NCBI GenBank assembly: GCA_037044905.1
Contig: JBAOKB010000159.1
Coordinates: 496,001 to 560,000, forward strand
Origin: Hortaea werneckii
Taxonomy: Eukaryota > Ascomycota > Dothideomycetes > Mycosphaerellales > Teratosphaeriaceae
Direction of reading: 5' to 3'
DNA: 64,000 nucleotides
Shown: positions 34,026 through 44,272 of the stretch, piece after piece
Numbering within the stretch: the first letter of the stretch is position 1
How the letters are laid out: every line of letters starts with the position of its first letter
Notes under the pieces: generated by a model
What the model was told of the DNA's origin: nothing
Database searches by the model: none
Seen by the model: the letters and a program-made list of their open reading frames with translations, nothing else
Made by a program: the position numbers and the translations under genes

Positions 34026-35158
34026 CGGCCGCACCTCGCGCTGGCCGCGCGGCTACAGGCTCGAGATTAGAATTCAAGCCAGCTTGGGTTGAATCCTGCT
34101 TCTGTTGCTACAGCGCGCGGGGTCGGTGTGGGCGTGTCGTCGGCACGCATAGCAGCCAGAGGGGGGGCGTCTCTGTCTGGGATACTTTTTTTTTTTTTTT
34201 TTTTTCACATGTAGCAGCGGCGTCAATAGCAGCGCAGTAGCAGGAGCAGTAGCAAGAGGCTGAATCATGGCTGCTAGGAAGTATTTTGCCGCACACTCAC
34301 AAGAGCGAGCAGACACTACGCCCACACCCCAGGTAGCGCGTGCCGCCAGACCGGCAAGACCCTTGCGTGCATTGAAGCCGGATCCGCTGAGGCTCTGGCC
34401 AATCGCGCTTGCCGCTCGCGCTACCGCACCTATATCGCGACCGGAGCTCCGCTTAAACGGGCTGAAAGCGGGTGGCAGCGGCGGGGGGAGTTGATAAATC
34501 GGGTCACGGCGAATTCGAGCCATCTCATCCTAGGAGGTAGCCGAATCGCTGCATGTGGGCATCTCGCCGGTCCTGCATATGAACGGTCATGGGTTTTGCC
34601 ACCCGGCATCCCGACCCCGCCATCTTTCCGCCTTCTCTCACATCGGAAACGCACCACAACGTTTACCATCTTGTCACCAAGCAGTGGCAGAGACACGCAG
34701 TGCTTGAAGTTGAGTTCTGCTTGTTGCCATCCGCGGGCAAATGGTTGAGTTGAAACAAGACGGAATGGCTCTTGCAACTGCACGGGAGGCAATGAGACGG
34801 AACGTAATGAGCGCGGCATCACACTGGGCGCGCTATTATACCAAATATGTAGACTTATACGGACTTTTAAGGGAAACAGCGCAGTGTACATGCCAAATCG
34901 AATCGTTGGTCTTCAATTTCCGGGCATCCCTTCTGACAACTAGCCGTGCATCAAAGCAGGGCAATGAGCCAATTATTCACCACCGCACGGTGTGTGGCTG
35001 GTCTGGGTCGGACGAGAGACTCCCAAAGCCATAGGAACAGTCCAACAAAGTGGCAATGACTGAAAAAATGTTGGCATACGTCCCGTGGATTTCTTGTCGC
35101 TCTGAGCGCCTCAACGCCGTCATAGCATATACACACCACCTACTCCCTGTCCATTTGT
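34026..35158. other. Histidine-kinase promoter region and GRIM-19 3' flank
   Basis: This 1.1-kb stretch carries the upstream region of the histidine kinase, including a long poly(dT) tract. ORFs such as 34074-34523 (-) and 34741-35034 (+) show no recognisable content. Confidence 0.5.
34186..34205. promoter_or_regulatory. T20 homopolymer, poly(dA:dT) tract upstream of the histidine kinase
   Basis: Twenty consecutive T on the + strand lie about 160 bp upstream of the kinase start codon, with a G7 run at 34161-34167 beside it. Poly(dA:dT) tracts exclude nucleosomes in fungal promoters. That role here is inference. Confidence 0.5.
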
Positions 35159-35667
35159 TTACTTGGTGACATTGCTCGGGGTGACAGCAAATGTTGGCCG
35201 TACAAATCTGCACAGTACGAGTCAGTAACGTCTTAGGGATCCGATGCTGAGAGGCCTGTCCCCGGCTCTAAATAGCACGCACCTGTCCGAATTGTACACC
35301 TTTGTCTCGGCACCAAGAAGCTCTTTCTCCATTGCCTGGCTCGCCAGATGTCTTCTCACCAGGTCTCGGTCCTCCTCGGCCTGCAGTAGGGGGATCAAAT
35401 GGATCCGGGACCACATCTTCTCACGCGCTAGCTCACTACACAAGCCGATTGCGTTAGCTCGATATTCCAATACCCTTTTCACCCTCGAACAGATTTGACA
35501 TATGCGTACTTCTGCTCTCTGATGCCCTGTCCATATCTCCATAGGCCGTATGTACAAACAGCTCCCATAGCGACAAGGTAGTAGGCGGGGCGGAAACCCT
35601 TGATAGGCAGGTTACGACGGTACTGGACGGGGTCGTAGCCCCCAGCTGGGGGCATGTCCTGAGGCAT
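35159..35667 (-). CDS. Complex I accessory subunit GRIM-19/NDUFA13 (B16.6-like)
   Basis: Exons 35667-35510, 35435-35283 and 35207-35159 encode 119 residues. The introns 35436-35509 (with a GCTAAC branch) and 35208-35282 are GT-AG. The start MPQDMPPAGGYDPVQYRRNLP is the family's conserved N-terminus; an in-frame non-ATG extension upstream is not needed. One transmembrane helix (AYYLVAMGAVCTYGLWRYG) is followed by a charged matrix-side helix (ELAREKMWSRIHLIPLLQAE) and the C-terminal KVYNSDRFVRPTF. It is a supernumerary subunit of mitochondrial NADH:ubiquinone oxidoreductase, needed for assembly in other eukaryotes. The second intron falls within the conserved NSDR/FVRP junction, which confirms the splice model. 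The gene has no frame change. Confidence 0.93.
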
Positions 35668-35921
35668 GACGGCGGCGAGGTCTCGTGTGTGTACGGGGGA
35701 GTAGTTGTCGTGATCGAGGGTGGTGATGCGCACCAATGGCTGTTCTGAAGTGAAGCTGGTCAGCCCGCGAACGAGGCTCGGCGGGTGTGTCCGAGGAGCT
35801 GATGAGTCAGCATTAGCGATTGGATTTTGACCTCACTTTCTGCGTCTCACCTTTAAACGATGGTGGTGAAAACGTCTGGCCTAAGTCAAATTATTGGTGA
35901 TTTTTATCAGCGAACATAACA

Positions 35922-37405
35922 ATGTCTGAAGAGCATCGCCCGAACAAGGTCCGTAAACTCAACGGTGATGGTTCATCAGAACGCTCTGCGCCTCAACTGG
36001 AAAATGGCTCCAACCAAAACTTGATGGCTTCCGAGACCGGCATCAGCCAAAAGAACCAGTCTGAGAATGAGAAGACTATGTTTAAAAAGGGCTGAAAATG
36101 AAAATGCTGAGGCTTCTTTCGACCACGAAGATCCTGGTCTCGTCTCATCAGCGACTACAGCGGAAGGCGAGACGAAGAAAGCTCCACAGCAATTTTTCGA
36201 CGAGGCAGGAAACCCTATCTCAAAGAACCAAGCGAAAAAGCTCCGTAAGAAAGCGGAGTGGGAAGCTGGCCGCGAAGACCGAAAGGTTATTCGTAAGGAG
36301 AAATGACGGCTCGAAAAGAACGCAAGCGTGCCGCACGAGATTCCGCCGCGCCTCCGCAACCTGAAACTGTCAAAGCCAAGCCACAGAAATCTGTCCAGCT
36401 GCCCATCACATTTCTCCTGGACTGTGACTTCGATGACCTGATGCGGGATAATGAACGGATCAGCCTAGCATCTCAGATTACCAGATGCTACAGTGATAAC
36501 AAGAACAGCTTGTTCAGGGCGCATTTGACAGTGTGCTCGTTCGGCGGACAGTTGCGAAAGCGTTTCGATACGATTCTGACGCACTACACAGGCTGGCGAG
36601 GCGTTAGGTTTTTGGACGAAGATTTTATTCTGGCAAGCGAGATGGCGAAAGGCTGGATGCTGGGAGACGGAGGTCGGAAAGGAAATGGCAAGGAGAATGA
36701 AATGAAGAAAGATGGCCCTGATGGGAGCGGGCAGACGGTGGCTGCGGGGGCCATTGAAGAAGCGAATGCGGCAACAGAAGAAAAAAAGCCAGACTCCACC
36801 GATAAGGCGAAGCCCAACAGCGAGACTCAAACTCAGAGTCAGCAGCCTCGTAAACCAGAGACAGAGGGCGGTCAATTCAAAGGTGTCTTTTCTAAGTATG
36901 CCGACTTATCCGACGCGGACAAGAAGAAGCTGCAGGAAGATGGCGAAGTTGTCTACCTCACCTCCGACTCTCCACATACTCTGACCGAGATGAAGCCATA
37001 CAGCACATACATCATCGGCGGGCTCGTCGACAAGAACCGGGAGAAAGGCATCTGCTACAAGCGCGCTTGCGAAGCTGCAGAGAAATGCAAGGTAGAAGGA
37101 AGGAAAATGGAGGTCAAGACCGCCAAGCTTCCCATTGGAGAATACCTGGAGATGAGTTCGAGGAAGGTCCTTGCAACGAATCATGTTAATGAGATCATGC
37201 TAAAGTGGCTGGAATGTGGAGATTGGGGCGAGGCATTCATGAGGGTGATCCCTAAAGAAAGGGTGGGAAGCTTAGGGAGGAAGATGAAAAGGCGGCCCAG
37301 GAGAAGGAAGACGAAGAGGAGGCTGGAGTCAAGGACGAAGGTATGAATGAAAGCAACGACGAAGTGGTAGAGGAAGCTGGCGAAACTGGTCATCATGAAG
37401 CGTAA
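35922..37405 (+). CDS. TRM10: tRNA (guanine-N1)-methyltransferase Trm10, frame-disrupted
   Basis: The start is the ATG at 35922 (MSEEHRPNKVRKLNG). The basic N-terminal helix (NQAKKLRKKAEWEAGREDRK) and the SPOUT catalytic domain are clear: LPITFLLDCDFDDLM, YIIGGLVDKNREKGICYKRA, KLPIGEYLEMSSRKVLATNHVNEI and WGEAFMRVIP. Trm10 methylates N1 of G9 (and in some lineages A9) of tRNAs using SAM through a knotted fold. A long Glu/Lys/Gln-rich insertion (roughly 90 residues) separates the two halves of the domain. Three A-run frame changes occur: a surplus at 36084-36088, a loss at 36301-36303 and a loss at 37254-37256. With all three allowed for, the protein is 494 residues and ends in an acidic tail (EEEAGVKDEG) at 37405. 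As written, the frame stops at 37346 with an implausible Arg/Lys tail. Confidence 0.9.
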
Positions 37406-38288
37406 GGTTTTAGGGCAGAAAGGGCATGTATTAGAATCGCAACGACGTTTCGAGTGCAATGATGCTCGTGCAACACAATCTCAGCTCTGCGAAAATACCA
37501 CTGCGCTTTTGAGAAGCAGAGGTGTACGATCATGCATGTATTGAGAAGCTCGTGAAAAGGTCCATTCGATGGCGCAATACTGAAGACCGCCGTGAGAGAT
37601 GCGGTATAGGCGTCTGGGGAGTAAGCAAGGGCAGCATGCCCTCTTATTGGGACTGGACGGAAAATATGAGAAAATGTACAGAATGGCGGTGGTCCACTGA
37701 CGGCTGGTTTGCTTTCCAGTAGGGGAGATTAGACAAGTTATGCCGGACTGACTGTTCGAAGCTAGCAATATGCTGATATGTATCTATGAAGAGTGCAGTT
37801 GTAATACGATACAACTTGCGTCTGTTGGCATAAGAACTGATACAACGATCTAGGATGCTAGTCATCAGGCGAGTCGGAATAGCTTGAAATACCCAACTCT
37901 CTTTCGCCGCGATAAGCTTGATGCTGATAAAACTAATACTGAGAAGCCTGAGAAAGCAGCTTTCTTCCTCACCAAATGTTAGAAATGCCTGTGATGCAAT
38001 AGCGCCATCTAATTGCCATTACACGCCGTAGATCAGTCGTCCAGAATCAAGAATTCTTTTCGTTGCCACCACTCATCATTGGCAAGAGCGCTTGCTCAGC
38101 GCCCTGAGCTAGTTGACGCAGTAGGCTTTACCTCTGGAATGGTATGTCTTCGTCAATAACATAGTTTACCGTGCAAGCCCTCAGCCCGAGTTTCGATTCC
38201 GTCGGCGTTCTGTGTGTTGGTCACTGTATGTCCTCTGGGCCAAGTTTTCTGCTCCTGTTGGTCGTTTAGTGATTGTCTGATCAGGCAT
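37406..38288. other. Intergenic between convergent genes
   Basis: This lies between the 3' ends of Trm10 (+) and the CCCH gene (-). Small ORFs at 37481-37768, 37522-37722 and 38153-38461 have no recognisable content; the last runs into the neighbouring gene's 3' end. Confidence 0.5.
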
Positions 38289-40643
38289 TCACCGCCCAGT
38301 GGAGCCGCCACGCACACCAGGTGCTCGCGAGAGGAGACTGGCGTTGGTCTTTGGCTGAGACGGCAAACCGTCACGAGCAGTAGAGGTCTCTCGCCTCTTT
38401 GTAGGAACATCCTCTGTTGCTTGCAGCCGCCGTTTGTTGGTAGCGTTGACGGTGGGGTCATTCGTGCCTTGAGCGATGCTTCGTCCTGGTAGGGCTTGAG
38501 GCCTCAGAGTCTCTTCGGGCATTGGCCGCTCCCCAATCCTCGAATATTGTTGCTCGTGACCGTGTGGGCTGGCTATCCGCCTATGACTCGTGTCTGGTGT
38601 GTTTGGAATCAGTTTGGGCGCATGTATGGTTTGCTCAGTCGCAGTCGCCATAGTTGAGGATCTCTGCGCCTGTGACGTATAGTCACTCACTGGTGCAGGC
38701 CGGACGCTGGACGCTGCAGGAACCAGTCGTTGTTTTCCGTTGGAATGCTGCACCCTCATTGCACCTGCTCTACGGTGTCTTCTTGATTCGAAGTCCGCCA
38801 GCGTCCAGTGCAATAATTCCCCGTCAAGGTAGCGCTTGTATAATTCCGCATTTTGGCTTATCCAAAAGGGCGGATACTCGATACGTGGAAGGATAGCTTT
38901 ACACAGCTCACGATCCGGAAGGAAGTGAGGGTATCTACAGCCATGTGTTGTGTGCAGATATTTGCAATCGCCATTCATCACGAAGTAAGTGCAAAAAGGC
39001 TTGTCGTCCCTCCGATAGGCAGTTCTGCTGGGGTTCATGGCTTTGTCCTCATGATTTGCTTTGGCCTGGACTTGGCCACGGACCGGGGCTGAATAAGAAG
39101 CTGTCTTGCTATCCATGAGTAACCCTCGGCTATGTGGTTTCGACGATGCTGGGTCATGTGTCACCTTGTCCGCGGAGACCGCCCCAGCGGCCTTGTTGTT
39201 CGCGAGAGAAGCATTACCAGAATACATGCTGAAGTTGTGCGTATGCTGCCTGTGTTCATCGACAATGTTGTTCGCGGTGTCCGCATGGCTCTCGTTTCCG
39301 GCTGCGACCCTGTCCTTCTGTATCAGGCGTTGTTCCTCGATGCCGGAGCCTCTTGAATCCAAGCGCCCCGGGTCTTCGAGTGCAATTCGCTTCGCTGCAT
39401 CGAGCACCGCGATCAGAGAATTGGTTTTCAAAGGTGACTCGTCGCTGTTCGATTTGACCGTGCCGTATGCATCAAGAAGATACTTTTGCGCCTTCGGGAA
39501 AAGTCCCGGAGTCACTTCCGAAAGCGCTTGCAGTCTCGTCAAGATGGGTGTAGGCCAATCTAGAAGGACCTTCAGTCCGCCTTGTTGCTTGAGGTCTTCT
39601 GAAACAAGCTGCAATGGTAAGTACTCCGTGTGCGACACGACAGGCCAATCCTTTTCGATCTTCTTCTGAGCATGCAACCGCTTTTCTTGCGTAGAGCGAC
39701 CGAGCTTTCCAAAGGAGTCGGTCGATAGTGCGGGCTTTTTCGTCAATCCTGCCGTCGCTTGGTCGAGCTTAGAAGCTTCTTTTCGACCGGACTTACTGCC
39801 AGATGCTTTGGGAATGCTTCCCTCTGAAGATGGGATGTAGTCTTCGTCATGCTCGTCGCCATCTTGGAAGAATGCATACTCGTCTTCTGCATCGACAAGA
39901 GACGGGCTGTAATTTTCATCGGCTTCATCGCCGTCTTGAAGATAATAGTCATCATCTCCTTCAGGCGTCTCGATCTGGCGATCTTCTCCGCGTTTACAGC
40001 CTTTTGAAGTATCGGTTTGCCGGTCGTCGCTTTGAGGACCAGATTTTCGTTGCGCAGTGGAAGAGGCATCCTTGTTCGACGTCCTAGTGGTGTTCTCTGG
40101 TGAAGGATTCGAGTGATCATTGCTTTGGATCCTGGTATCGCTGGTCGATGTGCGAGCGCTTTGTCTGGTGTCCCTTTGCCTTTGAGCTGACAGGGAGCTA
40201 CTTTGCTCACCCGAGGTTGCGCGAGATGGACGCTTCGAAAGAATGGACCATGTAGGCGGCCATGAAGATAGCAGCTCAGGAAGATGCCGATCTATGTATT
40301 CGCGACGTGGCAATTCGTGCCTGTAAGCACAAGAACGCCCTTCCGGCTCGCGAAAGCAACGACCCGTGAGAATATAGCCAAGGCAATACGTATCGATCGA
40401 GCGGCCAGATCTCTCGAGAGAAAATTGCGACCATGTAGGCGGCCATGAATATAGCAGCTTAGGGAGATATCGTTGTATGCATTCGCGCCCTGGCAATTCA
40501 TGCCTGTAAGCACAAGATCGCCCATCCAGCTCGACATAGCAAAGACCCGTGAGAATATAGTCGAGGCAATGAGTATCGAGTAGACCGTCGTCCCGTTTGA
40601 GAGAATCTTGCGCAGTGGAGCCCGCGCCGTAAGTTACGTTCAT
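38289..40643 (-). CDS. Protein with three CX8CX8CX3H zinc-finger modules (paralogue A)
   Basis: The single exon begins at the ATG at 40643 (MNVTYGAGSTAQ); the frame extends 22 codons upstream only to a TTG. It encodes 784 residues. Two adjacent N-terminal modules, HCLDYILTGLC...CAYRHELP and YCLGYILTGRC...CAYRHELP, and a third in the C-terminal half, FCTYFVMNGDC...CRYPHFLP, each have C-x8-C-x8-C-x3-H. Each continues as a conserved tail with L-P-x-R, an LP-like motif and PPxW (PPTW, PPTW, PPFW). The middle is acidic and disordered, followed by a helical region (DWPTPILTRLQALSEVTPG) shared with the divergent gene at 41874-43414. CCCH fingers usually bind RNA, but the CX8CX8 spacing differs from the standard CX8CX5CX3H, so RNA binding is only inferred. 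There is no frame change. Confidence 0.75.
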   Translation of the reverse strand: MNVTYGAGSTAQDSLKRDDGLLDTHCLDYILTGLCYVELDGRSCAYRHELPGRECIQRYLPKLLYSWPPTWSQFSLERSGRSIDTYCLGYILTGRCFREPEGRSCAYRHELPRREYIDRHLPELLSSWPPTWSILSKRPSRATSGEQSSSLSAQRQRDTRQSARTSTSDTRIQSNDHSNPSPENTTRTSNKDASSTAQRKSGPQSDDRQTDTSKGCKRGEDRQIETPEGDDDYYLQDGDEADENYSPSLVDAEDEYAFFQDGDEHDEDYIPSSEGSIPKASGSKSGRKEASKLDQATAGLTKKPALSTDSFGKLGRSTQEKRLHAQKKIEKDWPVVSHTEYLPLQLVSEDLKQQGGLKVLLDWPTPILTRLQALSEVTPGLFPKAQKYLLDAYGTVKSNSDESPLKTNSLIAVLDAAKRIALEDPGRLDSRGSGIEEQRLIQKDRVAAGNESHADTANNIVDEHRQHTHNFSMYSGNASLANNKAAGAVSADKVTHDPASSKPHSRGLLMDSKTASYSAPVRGQVQAKANHEDKAMNPSRTAYRRDDKPFCTYFVMNGDCKYLHTTHGCRYPHFLPDRELCKAILPRIEYPPFWISQNAELYKRYLDGELLHWTLADFESRRHRRAGAMRVQHSNGKQRLVPAASSVRPAPVSDYTSQAQRSSTMATATEQTIHAPKLIPNTPDTSHRRIASPHGHEQQYSRIGERPMPEETLRPQALPGRSIAQGTNDPTVNATNKRRLQATEDVPTKRRETSTARDGLPSQPKTNASLLSRAPGVRGGSTGR
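40246..40600 (-). repeat. 183-bp tandem duplication encoding two zinc-finger modules
   Basis: The sequence gaccatgtaggcggccatga occurs at 40246 and again at 40429, a period of 183 bp (61 codons). Each unit carries one complete CX8CX8CX3H module plus its PPTW tail. Similarity at the DNA level is high, pointing to a fairly recent duplication. Confidence 0.88.
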
Positions 40644-41873
40644 TTTGGGGATTCTGCAGTCTATCGTATGTAAGAAAGTCTCTCCAGACCGATTCCTCCA
40701 GGATAGCAAATTAGCGGATTCACAGCTCTAGTGTTGGCTCTGTCGTGGTGGGAGGAGGTGGCCATTCACAGCGCTTTCTACTTCCAAGTAAGACCGCAAG
40801 ATTGGAGGGAAGATTTCAGTACCGTTCCCGCGTAGGTTGGGGCTGCGGGAATCGCTCTCGTTTGCAACCCAGCTCTTCGGATCGACATGCTTTTCGCTCG
40901 GTGCATGCACAGGGATTATTGTCACAACAACGCACAATGACCATGACGCGAGACGCCGAGTGAGCCAGATTTGCCTGTTTTCAGTCTCCGGGAGTCTGTT
41001 CGAGATGCAAACGACATGGACTACACGTAACGCATGAGCACGTTTCCGTCGGCGAGGCCTGATGCGTTGCGCATTGTCGGTTAGCACTAGGTTCCAGGAG
41101 CTAGAGCTCGCCAGACTCCACCGCGGCGCAACGTATTATAATTCAGCTGGGCACCCGTTTGTTTAATGCGCCTGGAGCATCTCCCGCCTTCCCACGTTGC
41201 ATACGATATGAAGGCCGCATGCCGTGAACTCGACGAGGTGAGTTCTGTAGTCTGCATGCTACGGATGCCAGTCAGTTCTTTCGACACACTGGACCAAAAT
41301 CTTCAAAATGATCGATGTTGAGAGTTGTTGAAGAAATTTAAAACATTTTGAGGCGACGGGTTGCTGCATCGACGATGTTCGCTAATATGCACGCCAAGCA
41401 CTTTGCCAACATTGCAATCGATGTCGTGGACGCTCTTGAAGTTCTGTACGTCGGCCGATGTTGAAGAAAGCTCTTCCAAGAGAGATATTTGTGATCTCTG
41501 CTAACTCCAAATATCGACAGATGCTTGGATTAAGAGCTGATGACCGTTTCGATTCAGGTTCCTGCGTTGCAGATGCAGCCGGTTGCAGAGATGCCATGCA
41601 TTTGCGAAAGACAGGGACCTGCATCTAACCGCTGTTCGTTTGTCCAGTATATACAGCATTCCCGTATCGTATCCAGAAGTCTAATGCAACCATTGCAGTA
41701 CGCAGTGAACCGTAGGCTTCTGGGCCGAGCTTTGCGTTAAGTTCGCGCGTTTGCCGCTATCCTGAAAAAGTTGAGTATCCTCAAGAAGCACTCCCGATCG
41801 TCAAAGCGACGCTGCTTTCTAGTCGAGACTGACATATCTCTCTTCTAGTGCATAAGACACCAGTGTTGCAATC
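40644..41873. other. 1.2-kb divergent intergenic region between the two CCCH paralogues
   Basis: It separates the start codons of two related, oppositely transcribed genes, so it may be a shared promoter. The short ORFs here (40728-41087 -, 41382-41624 -, 41540-41740 +) have no recognisable content. Confidence 0.5.
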
Positions 41874-43414
41874 ATGGTGTCTTCTGTCGAGGGGCTGTTG
41901 TATCCAGATACCTACCGACCCAGCGAGCGTATATCATCGGACGGGTCAAGCTCATCAGCTGAAGGCAGCAGACCTCGCGGAAGCTCGATTCAATTCTGCT
42001 GGAACTATGCCAGGCATGGAGAGTGCAGTTTCTACAGCCGCCACGGCCGCTGCCAATTTTCTCACGAGCTGCCGAACCGCAATGAATTCTATAAGCTTTT
42101 TCCGGATCAATCAACATACCCACCGCAATGGTAAGCAAATTCATAGCTGTCTCCACTTCCACAGGGCGGATTGCTTAACTTTGCTGCAGGTATTATAGAA
42201 GACGGATGGCCAAGGAGGCGGATGCTTGCTCTCCACCGTCTGAGCCTCGTAAAAATACCGTGCTGGAAGATGTCACATTATCCGGCATCGACGGTCGTTC
42301 AAAGTCAGACCGCCCTCCAAAATCTACACCAATGCCACTTGCGACTCCGGACGACAGCATCAGCGATGAGACTTCCACCCGCGCAGGATTAGAGCCATCG
42401 ATCTTGCCGCCGCCAGAGTCACTGCAAGGTCCGCACGGCGATGCTCAGAATACGGCTGTCGTTGGGAGTTTGCCAGATGCCATCGTTGAGTCTTCTCCCA
42501 TTGGATCATCTACTGGCCCCGAAGTGACAAACGATACCCCTGGCCCTGCACCCTCGCGACAGCTGCGGGAAAGGAAGCCGAGGGTGCCAAGTGTGTCTTC
42601 CAAGAGAGCTTCTGACCCGGGAGACCCGTTCGAGCAAATGTCCGGGAAAGTGCAGAGAAAACGATTGGGGGCGGTGAAAACGCTTGAGCAGGCATGGTCG
42701 GAGAAGCAAGACGAATGGCTCCCCAGGCCGCTTTGGGCTGCGGAACTATGTGTCAATGGGGATCCAGATCAGCTGAAACCCCCGCGCGATTGGGATACTC
42801 GCGTGCTCGTGAAGCTGAGCAAGGTGGCTGAGCTCACTCCGCGCGACCTAGCGTCAGCGCAGAGCTACCTGCAGGAAGCTGGCCGGCACCACGGGTTCTC
42901 GTGGGACGATGAGCCGACCGCAGCCGGTATCACCATGCACAAGCTGAGAGAGGTACTGAAGAGTGCTCATCGCTTGGCGGCCTGTGCACCGTCATCAGGA
43001 TCATTACCCGTTGCTCAAGGCCTGGGGGGCGAGGGCACCGCCCGTCCTCCGCGCGCAATCGGCTCCTCGACATGCAAAGGCCCCGAGTGCAGTGATGTAG
43101 ACGATGAAGAGCCCCCGATGCTGCTGCGGCAAGGAATCAAGCGTGAGCTTAGTGAAGGGAGCCAAGAAAGCATTGTCGTGACTGGTACAGGACCGAACAA
43201 GCGCTTGAGGACTGATCCTCAGCCTAGGCCTCAGCCAGAACCCCAGCCACGAGCCCAGCCAGGAGCCCAGCTAGAACCTCCAGCAAACGCCTCCGATCGT
43301 TTTCGCCTTGAATTAGAAGAAGCCACGGAAGCTGCTGAGCTGGCGGCAGCTAGGTTCGACATGCTGGAGAAGAACCGCCGGGTTCAGCGCCTGAGGCTCC
43401 AATTAAGTTCGTGA
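41874..43414 (+). CDS. Protein with one CX8CX8CX3H zinc-finger module (paralogue B)
   Basis: Exons 41874-42130 and 42190-43414 (intron 42131-42189, GTAAGC...GCAG) encode 493 residues. Near residue 42 is FCWNYARHGEC...CQFSHELP, a C-x8-C-x8-C-x3-H finger followed by LPNR and PPQW, the same module as in the divergent neighbour. The intron splits the Trp codon of PPQW, right at the module's end. A long Pro/Ser-rich disordered part follows, then DWDTRVLVKLSKVAELTPRD, which aligns with DWPTPILTRLQALSEVTPG of the neighbour. A proline/glutamine repeat (PQPRPQPEPQPR) and a terminal coiled-coil-like helix (EEATEAAELAAARFDMLEKN) close the protein. The pair looks like an old duplication. RNA binding is plausible but unproven. 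Confidence 0.75.
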
Positions 43415-43843
43415 GCCTCCCGAGGTCAAGGTATCATGTCACCTGCATCTCTTGAATCGATGAATTGGACTCAACTACTGGCCGGCGCCCGGCAGAGGGG
43501 GAAGAGGGCGTTCCTGACCTGAGAATCAGCGTGATAGCATGAGTCGGGTGCCTCTCCCAATTGTCTCTGTCAGTAAACGTTATAAATCATCGAGTAAATC
43601 TCACAGTAGCTTAGAGTATCGCGATGTTCGCTTCGTGAGTAGAGGGTCGACAGTGGATGTAAACGGCTAAAGATCATTCCAGTCTTCTCGTAGATCGAAC
43701 GCATAGAGAGTCCTGCGTCGCTCCCAATTTCTCGATCGCATGCAGACACAGACCGGGAAGGAGGATAAAGTTGAAATAACGTTTGCCAACGGCTCCTCCG
43801 AAAAGAAGGAAGACCGTGAGAAAAAAGCACTACGTACCTACCA
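43415..43843. other. Intergenic between convergent transcripts
   Basis: No supported gene. The minus-strand ORF at 43570-43866 has no recognisable motif and overlaps the end of the small ORF described next. Confidence 0.45.
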
Positions 43844-44008
43844 CTATCGCACGCTTCCCGTGACATCGTAAGCCCAGATCAGGTGCCGGATTAAGAACAT
43901 CAGCGCCACCAGGAGCCACACCAGTTTCCGCGGTTCCTCCTCCGTTTGATCATTCTCCGTCACCTGAACACCCCCTCCCCGCCCGCGATTGAAGTAGTTC
44001 GCAGTCAT
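43844..44008 (-). CDS. Possible small single-pass membrane protein (54 residues)
   Basis: An ATG at 44008 opens a 54-residue frame. It has a hydrophilic, acidic N-terminal half (VTENDQTEEEPRK), one convincing hydrophobic helix (LVWLLVALMFLIRHLIWAY) and a short tail ending at a TAG at 43844-43846. The acidic-then-basic-then-hydrophobic order is typical of small tail-anchored or single-pass proteins. I do not recognise a family. The frame may be only the last exon of a longer gene, or chance. It lies just downstream of CCR4 on the same strand. Confidence 0.3.
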   Translation of the reverse strand: MTANYFNRGRGGGVQVTENDQTEEEPRKLVWLLVALMFLIRHLIWAYDVTGSVR

Positions 44009-44272
44009 CTCCGCAAATGCATCCGTAAATCGATCAAAACCCGAGCAGCAGCCCCAGACAAACGCCGGCCAGCACCCAACAAATCAAGTGACCCGTATAC
44101 TTCACACGCCTTCCCACGCCCCTGCTCAAAGCGTACGCCCGTCCCGAACTCACTCCCCACAACGTCTAGCACGAAACGTCTTTCCAAAAACAAGTCCGGC
44201 GCGCGCTCAGTGGAACGCCGAGCTTGGAACTGTACATGGTGTCGTTTCCCAGGCAGCTGAAGTGCCACGCAC

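Noticed and set aside
34074..34523. Minus-strand ORF reading through the poly(T) tract as polylysine
   Set aside because: The lysine run is only the homopolymer; the rest is promoter sequence without a recognisable protein.
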